NCBI GenBank assembly: GCA_019677205.1
Contig: JAAMXY010000054.1
Coordinates: 1-11,348, forward strand
Length of the DNA: 11,348 nt
Source of the DNA: Pinguiococcus pyrenoidosus
Taxonomy: Eukaryota > Sar > Pinguiophyceae > Pinguiochrysidales > Pinguiochrysidaceae
Direction: 5' to 3'
Shown here: in pieces, positions 1 to 7,154 of the stretch
Numbering within the stretch: the stretch's first letter is position 1
How the letters are laid out: every line of letters begins with the position of its first letter
Made by a program: the position numbers and the translations under genes
Notes under the pieces: generated by a model
Told to the model about the DNA's origin: nothing
The model's database searches: none
Seen by the model: the letters and a program-made list of their open reading frames with translations, nothing else

Positions 1-2
1 CG

Positions 3-2048
3 GACCAGCTGGCATCAGGCGTCCCGGAGCCCGATGCGCCGTCGGACGCGCAGAGTATGGGCGCTGAGGAACATGAAGCTGCCACGCATGGCATCTTGAG
101 TGACTTTGCGGTCGACGGCACCAAAACGAGCAAGCCTAGCGAGGCAAGCGAGGCGGATGCGGCAGGCTTCGCTGAAGCAGAAGGAGCCTCCTCCGAGCAG
201 CAGAAGGTTGACGAGAAAGTCTCGCCAGAGGCGCAAATCGTGCCGCAGGCGAGACGAGAGGCAAAGGACAAGGGCAAAGATAGGGAAAGGCTTCCTCTGC
301 AGGACAGCGGTGACCGTTCCGCTTCACCCCAGGGGCAGCCAGAAAGTGCGCCCGAGCCTTTCGAAGACGGGTTTATGAAGTGCCTGTTGGGACACTTCGG
401 CGAAGTTGCGTTCGGGCAGGCGACGTCGCTGCTGCACTCCATGATCTTCCGCACAAGCATCGAGTCCGAGGCAAGCCAAAGCCACGTCTCCGATTCGGGC
501 GACGAAAGCTCCGAGCTTGGCTTCTTCTACATGCCGCTCGAGCGAAATCGAAGTCGCGGCTGGTCAAGCCTCGATGGCGATTCCGCTTCGAACCAGAGTG
601 AGCCGTATCCGCCAAGCCCAAGCCCAATAGCCCCGTCCCCCGAGCGCTTCTTTCCGAGACCCTCGTTCTCGCAGATGCAAGGGCCAGAGCTCCGGGGACA
701 GCAGCGTCAGCTTTACCATAGATTTAGCGTGCTTTGTAGGCGTGTGAAGCGACGTGTTGAGAAGGAGCAGGCTTTCGGCACCGGCTTTGGCTTCGGGGGA
801 CGATCGCGCGAGTCCGCGGCAATCGCCCAGCTGCAGATGGCTATTGGCGGTCTGCGGAAGAGGAGGTCGCCCCGCGATGGGATCCTTGTCCTCGCGAAGG
901 CTCTGATCCTCGCTCTCCGTCATCCGATGCGCTCGGTGTTCTTCGGCCTCGACATGTCCTGTTTCTTGCTCCTGCTCGCCTTGCCTAGTCGCGGGAGCAG
1001 CTCCGCAGGCGGGCTCAAGAAGAAGGAGCTTATCCGGAGCTCGCAGCTCTGGGCGCAGCTCCTCGAAACGTTCTCGGCGGCTGCAGCGGCGCTCATGGAA
1101 GGGATGGCGGGGACGGTTGACAGCGTGACGCTGGACCTGTGGGAGGAGTATCAAGGAGTCACGTGCCTCAGCAAGGCCTCTGGCGTCACCACTGCCGAGT
1201 GGGCGTTCTCACTGTACTGCTCGTCGATCGAGAACAGCCTGGAGGCGACGGACTCGCTTGCGTCTGCGGATGCTTGCGCAGAGACTGTGTCGCCGTCGGT
1301 GGAAGATGTGTTCTTCAATCTCCGGCGCTTCTTCTTCCTGTTCCTGCTCTTACAGGCGCAGTCGGAGGCGGCGCAGAGCGAGGATCTCACCCGTCTCAAT
1401 AGAGAGCTTCTGAGGACGGAGCAGGCCGCGGGCAGCCTAGCTCTTGGCAGGCGCTATGACGTGGAGTCGATGAAGAAAGCCCTGGGGCTGACGCAGGGGG
1501 TGAAAGGGCGGGTGAATATGAGCATGGCTGGGCGCAGTGTGATCAGCTGTCATGGGCATCTCCGAAAGGGGCCTCTGACCTTCGACGGCAGCTTGCAGAG
1601 GTCGAACCAAGCCCTGCCGGAGCATCTGTACTTGGTGCTGGATGACGCGTGGCTGATCCTCGCAACTCCAGACCTGCATAACGTGACCCAGGGGAACTTG
1701 ATCTGTTGTGCTCCTCTTCAGCATTGTGATACGACCAGTGACCGGCGAAACGGTTCCGCGCTGCTCATTGGCGTCCGAAGCAATGCCGTGTATGTAGCAG
1801 GGGCGAGCAGCCCCGAACTCGACCGCCAAGTCGCGAGGAGCGAGCTGGAGGACGTCAAGTCCCGGAAGGCCCCGTGCGTCCGTTCCTTGGAGAGCATTCT
1901 CGGCAGCCGCGTGGCGTGGAATCTGAGCCTTGTGTTCGAGGCGCCGGCGAAGATGACTGCAGCGCGAATGCACCTGGACACGAACAAGCTGCGGATTCGG
2001 AACGCGAAGATTTCCAAGATCCGTGAGCTCCTGGAGATGGCGCGATGA
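3..2048 (+). CDS. 3' part of a CLEC16A/TT9-like protein (tentative), 5' end outside window
   Basis: The frame is open from the first bases of the window to a TGA at 2046-2048, with no stop before the first ATG at 57. The gene therefore probably enters from the left, and 57 need not be its start. Counting from that ATG (663 residues): 1-100 is acidic, Ala/Glu/Ser-rich and probably disordered; 140-215 is Ser/Pro-rich; 270-440 is helical with hydrophobic stretches near 276-310 and 417-433; 495-580 looks like a beta-rich PH-like module (HLYLVLDDAWLILATPD); 625-662 is a basic helix. The pair 'short beta module plus basic helix ending R-x-x-K-x-x-K-I-x-x-L-L' resembles, from memory, the end of CLEC16A/Ema/GOP-1/TT9 proteins, which act in endosomal traffic and autophagy. 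The N-terminal FPL domain of that family would lie outside the window. A RhoGEF-type PH domain is an alternative. The gene is likely real; the family call is weak. Confidence 0.72.
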   Translation, partial: DQLASGVPEPDAPSDAQSMGAEEHEAATHGILSDFAVDGTKTSKPSEASEADAAGFAEAEGASSEQQKVDEKVSPEAQIVPQARREAKDKGKDRERLPLQDSGDRSASPQGQPESAPEPFEDGFMKCLLGHFGEVAFGQATSLLHSMIFRTSIESEASQSHVSDSGDESSELGFFYMPLERNRSRGWSSLDGDSASNQSEPYPPSPSPIAPSPERFFPRPSFSQMQGPELRGQQRQLYHRFSVLCRRVKRRVEKEQAFGTGFGFGGRSRESAAIAQLQMAIGGLRKRRSPRDGILVLAKALILALRHPMRSVFFGLDMSCFLLLLALPSRGSSSAGGLKKKELIRSSQLWAQLLETFSAAAAALMEGMAGTVDSVTLDLWEEYQGVTCLSKASGVTTAEWAFSLYCSSIENSLEATDSLASADACAETVSPSVEDVFFNLRRFFFLFLLLQAQSEAAQSEDLTRLNRELLRTEQAAGSLALGRRYDVESMKKALGLTQGVKGRVNMSMAGRSVISCHGHLRKGPLTFDGSLQRSNQALPEHLYLVLDDAWLILATPDLHNVTQGNLICCAPLQHCDTTSDRRNGSALLIGVRSNAVYVAGASSPELDRQVARSELEDVKSRKAPCVRSLESILGSRVAWNLSLVFEAPAKMTAARMHLDTNKLRIRNAKISKIRELLEMAR

Positions 2049-2505
2049 GCCTAGTGCACCTCTTCGGTCGCTTCGGTCGCTTCCGCCGCTGCGGTCGCTT
2101 CTGCTCGCCAACCCGTGGGGCAGCGCCAATCCATCATAGCGAGACGCCGCTCGGAGGTTTTGAGACAGGATGGGGATCTGCGTTCCTCCTGGAAAACGCA
2201 GCACAAAAGCAGCAGAGTAGCACAAAAGAAGGGAAGCATGGCGTTGCTTTGATAGCTAAGCCAAGCTGGAAGACAGATGCTACGACGATGTGATGTAAAA
2301 GGACTGTTCTCTGTACCACACGCGGTGTTCCCACTAACGACTATCGCTAGCTCAAGCATTCTTCACAACTGCAAGTCTCCAAGACGAGGCTCCGATCCGG
2401 TGCAGGACCGAAGTTTCCCTCCCCTTGAGAACTGCCACAAGCGCACAGAGACTATGGCTTTGGGACCGACAAAAGAGTTCAAAAGTGCCGGCGGCGACGC
2501 GCCAC
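2049..2505. other. convergent intergenic region (two 3' ends)
   Basis: This stretch lies between the stop of the CLEC16A-like gene and the stop of the syntaxin gene, which face each other. It should hold both 3' UTRs. I see no AATAAA on either strand. A TGTAAA at 2294-2299 on the + strand could be a variant poly(A) signal, but that is only a suggestion. The open frames across it have no recognisable content. Confidence 0.6.
2062..2097. repeat. 9-bp imperfect tandem repeat just after a stop codon
   Basis: Four consecutive 9-bp units begin 13 bases after the stop of the upstream gene: cttcggtcg, cttcggtcg, cttccgccg, ctgcggtcg. The first two are identical. They lie in the presumed 3' UTR. Confidence 0.8.
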
Positions 2506-3722
2506 CTACCCAAACACGCCTACCGACGCCATGATCACGATACCAATGATGATGAGGAGGACCAAGACGAAGCACATCTTCTTCCGGATCGACTTCTGGA
2601 GCTCGATGGCAGTCTCCATGTCTTGGTTCCCGTCCTCAATGTAGTCCGCCGCGCTCTTCACCTGCGTTTCGATGTGGTCCAGCATCTCACCCTGCTGGTC
2701 CACCACCAGTGCGAAGTCCAAGAACATTTGGTAGATCTCCGCAATGGACGCCTCCAGGGCCAGAACGTCTTGGTACTTGTCCTCGACGTTTTGGTACGCG
2801 TTCTTGATGTCGTCCGCTACGCCCGTGAGAATCACGTCGGAGTAGACCTGCGAGGCTCCCTTGCCACTGCGCGCGATGGCGTCGATCTCATCCTCCGTCA
2901 CATCTGGCTTCACAATCTGGACTTGCCGCGTGATCTTCTTCTTGATGTCGCTCTTGTACTTGTTCTGCGCATTCTGGTACTCCTTCATGGCGTCCACGAA
3001 CGCTCTCGTCAAGGTGTTCGTGAGGTTCTCGCGAATGCGCACCTCGGACTGCTTGGCGTTCAACTTCCTCGTCTTTTCTTTCATGCCCTTTTCAAGGTCA
3101 GATGGACAAGCGCAGATGGTCAGTGCCGCTGCAGTATTGGCAAGAAGCGCAGCCAACTCCGCGACTTTTCCCACTCGGTTTCTCTTCCTCATTTCATCTT
3201 CACTTTCCTTCATTTCATCTTCCCTCAGTTCATTCCATCTTCCTTCATTTCATTTCATCTCAGTCCGCTTCAAAGCCCTGTGCGTCGAGCGGTTCTCTCT
3301 TGACTTGAGCAGCGATCTGCTCGCCTTCACACAGATGCGGATCTCCTGCAGCGTTTCTCGTCTACAATCCCGCAGCAGACCGAGGAAAAAGAAGTCGTAG
3401 GAAAGTGCCCAGAGGGCAGAATGCCCACCGACGCGGACAGAAGACCCACCTGCAGCTTGGATTTGGCGCCAGCTGCCGCTTCATTCGTCCTCCTAACCAG
3501 CGGCTTGAGCTCATTGCTAAGTGCGGCCTCCTTCTCAGGAGCGGTGGCCAGCATGGCCTCTTGATTGAGCTCTCCCACGCGCACGGTGGCGCTCTTAATC
3601 TGCTCGATGACCGCTTTCACTTCGTCCACTTGTGCGAAGAACTCCGGCATGAAGGACGCGCCGCCGCCGGCCACGAGGCTCTCGGCGGCGCTCTGCCCAC
3701 CGTTTCCTTGGCGGTCACCCAT
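2506..3722 (-). CDS. Qa-SNARE syntaxin, plasma-membrane/secretory type, two exons
   Basis: Membrane-fusion SNARE, 284 residues. Exon 1 is 3722-3450 (91 codons) and exon 2 is 3087-2506, ending in TAG. The 362-nt intron 3449-3088 runs from CAG|GTGGGT to AAAAG|GGC and is phase 0 on both sides. Residues 24-110 are the start of the Habc helical bundle, and around 105-160 is the conserved block with LTRAFVDAMKEYQ and RQVQIVKPD. The SNARE motif is about 196-250, with the zero-layer glutamine in VVDQQGEM (Gln223 by alignment to syntaxin-1), which makes it a Qa-SNARE. Residues 262-284 form a C-terminal membrane anchor after a basic RKK. Length fits the family (about 280-300). I chose the ATG at 3722 because an upstream in-frame ATG at 3869 adds only low-complexity sequence. 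It is closest to the syntaxin-1/Sso1/SYP1 group, so exocytosis is the likely role. It is convergent with the gene to its left. Confidence 0.94.
3186..3262. repeat. degenerate TTCATTTCATCTTCC repeats inside the syntaxin intron
   Basis: The + strand has about four diverged copies of a 15-18-nt motif, ttccttcatttcatc and relatives. On the syntaxin sense strand this reads as a purine-rich GAA/ATGAA tract. It lies entirely inside the intron, so the sense strand lacks a pyrimidine tract there. Confidence 0.75.
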
Positions 3723-4359
3723 GGAGAATTGGACGCCTGGAGAGCACACCCAAGGTGAACAAAGCGCGGGAAATGCGGAGGGGTCGGTGGAGAACGAGGA
3801 GACGAATGGCGAAAAGAGCTTGTGGCAGCTGAAAGATGAGGAAATAGGAAAGCGCGTCTTTAACTGCACAGGATTGGGAAGCTCTGGGATACGGATATTA
3901 CGGATGGTGTCGTAGGAAAATTTGATTTGTGATATTTAAAATGTGTGAGGGATGGGGTGAAGTAATGACTTATTAGTATTTTTGGAAATATTGAATGATA
4001 TATAATATATTGATATAATAAATTGTATCAAAAAATAACAAACAAATTACACCCTTAGAAGATTCAAAAAATTGAGGAAAGATAGAGAAACGGCAGATTG
4101 ATCGTCTCTATTAAATGTATATAACGTTAAGACCGTTGCAATCAGCTTCCATCCAACCAATGAACAGTGCTCACTGCTCACTGATCGATCATTGGTATAT
4201 GTCACTATCATGGATACCTGTTTTTGTCCTTTGAGATTTTCGAAAGATTGAAAGTCCAGTTTCTGAATTTTCCGGATTTTGGATTTTGCCTTGTTCGTCC
4301 ATTTCCGTCTGTCTCCCCCGAGCGTTTGGTGGCGCTCGCTACATCTCCCAGAGGCGAGG
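3723..4359. promoter_or_regulatory. divergent intergenic region with AT-rich core
   Basis: The region separates the syntaxin start (- strand) from the small membrane-protein ORF (+ strand). About 3900-4240 is strikingly AT-rich; by my count 3961-4080 is about 19% GC, against GC-rich genes on both sides. It includes a TATA-like stretch near 3998-4022 and two oppositely oriented CCAAT boxes. No stretch looks coding. A bidirectional promoter is the simplest reading. Confidence 0.6.
4156..4196. promoter_or_regulatory. inverted pair of CCAAT boxes
   Basis: ACCAATGA at 4156-4163 and its exact reverse complement TCATTGGT at 4189-4196 form an 8-bp inverted repeat with a 25-bp spacer. Each arm carries a CCAAT box, the core recognised by NF-Y/HAP complexes in eukaryotes. 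The spacer holds the direct repeat gctcact-gctcact. The site lies about 165 bp upstream of the small ORF. Function is inferred. Confidence 0.5.
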
Positions 4360-4539
4360 ATGCGCCTTCGTATCAAGATCCCCAAGGAGCGGCATTGGCG
4401 CATTCTCATTGGGGCTCAGGCTGTGATCACCGTGCTGCTCATCGGCGTGCGTCTCCACTTGATCGCGTCTGGACCGAGCAGGAAGAAGGCGCCTGGAGCC
4501 AGTGGCCCCGACGCGGCGGGTCCTCAGCAGCAGCCGTGA
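4360..4539 (+). CDS. small single-pass membrane protein (59 aa), unrecognised
   Basis: An ATG in good context (A at -3, gcgaggATG) opens a 59-residue frame ending in TGA at 4537-4539. The N-terminus is basic (MRLRIKIPKERHW). Residues 14-35 form a convincing membrane helix (ILIGAQAVITVLLIG). The tail is short, basic, then Gly/Pro/Ala/Gln-rich. The basic start with a single helix would suit a mitochondrial inner-membrane or ER small protein, but I recognise no family. It begins where the AT-rich promoter gives way to GC-rich sequence, as expected for a first codon. The same frame is open upstream to an ATG at 4279, which would add 27 residues. It could instead be a first exon, or chance. No splice partner downstream is evident. 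Confidence 0.45.
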   Translation: MRLRIKIPKERHWRILIGAQAVITVLLIGVRLHLIASGPSRKKAPGASGPDAAGPQQQP

Positions 4540-4760
4540 CGCTGGCGCGCTTTCTTGGCCCACAGCACGCTTTCTTGGCCCACAGCAATCAAGCGCAGCA
4601 TAAAGATTTCGGGTGCGGCGGAAGCACGCCGCTTCCAGCTTCGTCCGACGGCTTCTTGGGCAGCATCCTTCAGATCAGCTGATCAGCCTTTTGGAAGCGA
4701 TTTTGGCGCACGAGAGGCGCGGACGACGGAGATCTTCGGCTTCAAAGGACGGAGGTTGCG
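4540..4760. other. short intergenic gap upstream of the sirtuin
   Basis: Apart from the 20-bp duplication, this gap holds the perfect 12-bp palindrome GATCAGCTGATC near 4673-4684. Frames across it look random. The sirtuin frame has a stop at 4680-4682 and no ATG between that stop and 4761, so 4761 is the first possible start in that frame. Confidence 0.6.
4548..4587. repeat. perfect 20-bp tandem duplication
   Basis: The unit cgctttcttggcccacagca occurs twice in direct succession, 4548-4567 and 4568-4587, with no mismatch. It lies in the gap between the small membrane ORF and the sirtuin. Perfect identity suggests a recent slippage or duplication event. Confidence 0.95.
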
Positions 4761-6100
4761 ATGAAGAGGACGTTGGTAGCGAGAAGCGGCACGGAGCGCG
4801 TGGCCGCGGCTTTGGCAGAGCGACTTCTGCGCCCGGGCAGGACCTTGGTACTCACCGGCGCGGGTCTGAGTACGGAATCGGGCATCCCTGACTATCGCAG
4901 TCCGGGGAGGGGCGAGTACAAGCCCATGTTGCATCACGAGTTCGTGGGGAGCGCGGCGACCAGGCAGCGGTACTGGGCAAGAAGTGCGCTGGGCTGGGCG
5001 ACCATCATTCAGTCCCAGCCAAACGCGGGGCACAAGGTAGAACGCTGCGGCTCCAACTCAAGTTCAAAGGCTTTCGCACGAGCCCGTTTCTAATGCGTTG
5101 GCGCCTTTGCTTTGCCATAGATGCTCGCGCGCCTCCAGCAATCTGGCGTCGTGCGCGACATCATCACCCAAAACGTGGACGGACTGCACCTCAAAGCCGG
5201 CAGCCCGGCGGAAGACCTGCTCGAGCTCCACGGCACGCTGTTCCGTGCTACGTGTTCGAACTGTGGCGCGACGGAGGTATTACAGCGTGGGAGCCATTCT
5301 TCTTTTCGTCAGCAGCGGGGGACGTTCTGACATGTCCCCGTCCCTCTAGGATAGGAAGCTGCTGCAGGATCGCCTCGAAGCTGAGAACGTCGAATGGCTG
5401 AAGATCGCCCGCACGATGCACGGCGAGGCAGGAAGACCTACGACGAGGCCAGATGGCGATGCTGAGCCCTGGAGGCGCTCACCTGGCGAGAATGCGCCTG
5501 GAAGGGCGGCTCGGCCTGATGGTAGGGCAAGTGCTTCGGAAGCGGAGTCCTCGCAAATCTGATCTGCGATCCGTTCGGCGGTTCAGGGGACTCGGACATC
5601 CCAGAGGAGCTGTCGTACCTGGATTTCGCTGCGCCACGCTGCCTGCACTGCGGTTCGGATAGCCTGAAGCCGGACGTGGTCTTCTTTGGTGGGAGTATCG
5701 AAAGGGACGTCACCCGTGCTTCCCTGGAGAAGACCGATGCGTGCGACCGCTTGTGGGTTCTTGGGACCACCTTGACGACCTACTCCGCCTTTCGATTGGC
5801 TCGGTACGTTCCACGGAAAAGCAGGCAGAGGAAAGGAGGGAAGGAAGGAAGGGAGGAAAGGAAGGGAGGACAGAAAACACGTTTTCACTGACCGAACATA
5901 AAAAATCTGGTAGGCGTGCAGCGGAGCAAGGGAAGGAGCTGTTCATCTGCACTGACGGCGACACGCGGGCGGATGAGCTTGATGCGGTTGTGCTGCGCAG
6001 TCGTGAGCGATTGGGGCAGCTGCTCTCGGACGTCGGGAAGCTTGTGGCTCCTGAGGAGCATGATGGAAAGGTTGAGGTGCGCGTGCCCCTCGAGCAGTGA
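4761..6100 (+). CDS. SIRT4: class II sirtuin (SIRT4-like NAD-dependent protein deacylase), five exons
   Basis: NAD-dependent protein deacylase / ADP-ribosyltransferase of the SIRT4 class, 335 residues. Exons: 4761-5036, 5121-5276, 5350-5521, 5587-5803, 5914-6100. All introns (84, 73, 65, 110 nt) are GT-AG with matching phases 0, 0, 1, 2. The NAD-binding motif GAGLSTESGIPDYRS is at 33-47. RQRYWAR near 68-74 is characteristic of class II. QNVD is 109-112 and the catalytic His in LHG is His129. Zinc Cys pairs are C137/C140 and C220/C223. LKPDVVFFG is 228-236 and GTTLTTYSAFRLAR is the second nucleotide-binding loop. All key residues are present. The stretch between the Cys pairs is 80 residues against about 48 in human SIRT4, because of an Arg/Pro/Gly-rich insert near 175-200. 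The Arg-rich start could be a mitochondrial presequence (inference). AATAAA lies at 6105-6110, just after the stop. The gene is convergent with selenoprotein S. Confidence 0.93.
5819..5874. repeat. GGAA-rich purine tract in sirtuin intron 4
   Basis: The last sirtuin intron (5804-5913) is largely a simple purine tract built from gaaa, ggaa and ggga units. On the opposite strand it creates spurious Ser/Phe/Leu-rich frames. No other content is seen. Confidence 0.85.
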
Positions 6101-6104
6101 CGCG

Positions 6105-6110
6105 AATAAA
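6105..6110 (+). terminator. candidate poly(A) signal AATAAA of the sirtuin
   Basis: AATAAA lies four bases after the sirtuin stop codon. It is the only canonical signal I see near this 3' end. Its closeness to the stop implies a very short 3' UTR if it is used. Confidence 0.4.
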
Positions 6111-6146
6111 CGGATCCTTGGTTTCTACGATACATGAGCGCAAGCC

Positions 6147-6203
6147 CTGCGATCTGCATTTGTCTGCTTGTCCGATCGACTGGAGGTCAATCATCATTCG
6201 CAG
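6147..6203 (-). promoter_or_regulatory. weak SECIS candidate in the selenoprotein S 3' UTR
   Basis: Decoding the TGA of this gene needs a SECIS hairpin in the 3' UTR, which lies below 6289 on the - strand. The best candidate I find by eye has outer arms CTGCGA (6203-6198) and TCGCAG (6152-6147), a perfect 6-bp stem. ATGA (6197-6194) follows the 5' arm and AGAT (6155-6152) precedes and overlaps the 3' arm, so both halves of a SECIS core are in plausible places about 40 nt apart. The inner helix is weak and the apical AA is not well placed. Treat this as the region to fold, not as a proven element. Confidence 0.25.
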
Positions 6204-6288
6204 ACGCAAGAAAGATGTGCTTCGGCCTCATTCATTGGCAGTGACGTGCCGCTCGGTGTTGGAAGCCCCTACGAGGGAGGGACTTCCC

Positions 6289-7154
6289 CTAGCGTCATCC
6301 GCGCCTCGGCGTGATTCTCCGGGGGCGATACCCGCCCAAGCCTCCACCTTCAACAAAGAGAAAACACGGGCACCGCGATGAGTTCGATTTCCTTGTTGTT
6401 CATGCATGTCCCCCGAGGCTGCCGCTTCAGCATACCTCCATTCAACGGATTGTATCCCGTGTCCGGACGGCGAGACTGGACCCGGGGCGCGGGGGCAACG
6501 GAGGAGGTCTGGGAGGAGCCCAGATCAGCCCACGGGTTGTCTCCCACCGGCCTGGACGGCCTCGGCCTGGCGTCGTCATCCCTCTTGGACTTCTCCTCCT
6601 CTTGGGCCTTGGCGGCTCGCTCCTCGTCGCGCTTCTGCCGCAGCTCCTCGTCCTTCTGCTTCTTGAGCCGCGACGCCTCCTGCTGCTGGCGCAGCTGCGC
6701 TAGCCGCACGCGGCGGAGGTCATCGTCGAGCACGCGCCTGGGAGATGGACAGGTGGTAGCGGCATCATCAAAAGCTGCAACGCTATGAAAGAAGCGCTGG
6801 CGTTGGAGCGACGGGAGGCGCCCAGAAACACAGCGGCTGGAGGAGAAACACCGAGAGGACCTTGCGAGCCATGTCCAACTTACCTCCGATTGGGTTCATT
6901 GGCGAAGGCCAGACTCGCCGCCTGCTCGCGCTTGGCCTTGTAAGCCAGGAAATAAGGGCGCACGACATAGAAGCTGATGACCAGAAACACGAGCGTCCAG
7001 CCGTGAGCCTGCGAAGCAGAATTCCGTGAATTGGAGGGTCTTTGTGGAGCGCGTTTGGGTCGGCTTTGGCCACCTGGAGGAATTCGACGCCCCTGGCGAA
7101 GAGATCGAACAGCACATTCGGCTCGGACGCCATGTCCGGCTCCGCACTCTCCAT
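6289..7154 (-). CDS. SELENOS: selenoprotein S (SELENOS/VIMP), four exons, selenocysteine at TGA 6297-6295
   Basis: ER membrane protein that links p97/VCP to the Derlin retrotranslocation machinery in ER-associated degradation. Exons: 7154-7074, 7008-6884, 6737-6436, 6347-6289. Introns of 65, 146 and 88 nt are GT-AG with matching phases 0, 2, 1. The product is 188 residues, against 189 in human. Residues 1-27 are a short lumenal N-terminus; 30-48 are the membrane helix (GWTLVFLVISFYVV); 49-125 are a highly charged helix covering the p97-binding part of the family; 125-160 are Pro/Ser-rich with NPW; GYNPLNGG at 164-171 is the conserved SelS signature; then a Gly/Arg tail ending RRGUR. The last exon reads GGA TGA CGC TAG, putting Sec at 187, next to last, as in human (Sec188 of 189). 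No cysteine occurs anywhere. An in-frame upstream ATG at 7508 exists, but 7154 gives the family length. If TGA acts as a stop, the product ends at 186. Confidence 0.9.
6295..6297 (-). other. in-frame TGA, predicted selenocysteine codon
   Basis: After splicing, the reading frame meets TGA, then one Arg codon (CGC), then TAG. The position two codons from the end, after an Arg/Gly-rich tail, is where selenoprotein S carries its selenocysteine. Recoding is inferred from family position. The SECIS element is not yet demonstrated. Confidence 0.82.

Noticed and set aside
1437-2225. 262-codon antisense frame under the CLEC16A-like gene
   Set aside because: Arg/His/Gln-rich composition typical of an antisense shadow; no motif.
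2425-3303. 292-codon + strand frame opposite the syntaxin
   Set aside because: Antisense of the syntaxin exon 2, with Leu/Val/His-rich shadow composition, extending through the intron.
4673-4684. 12-bp palindrome GATCAGCTGATC as a terminator or operator
   Set aside because: A short perfect palindrome without a loop or repeat partner; bacterial-type terminators are not expected in this eukaryotic locus.
6350-6733. A separate 127-residue charged protein
   Set aside because: It is exon 3 of selenoprotein S plus readthrough into intron 3; its apparent start is a GTG inside the exon.
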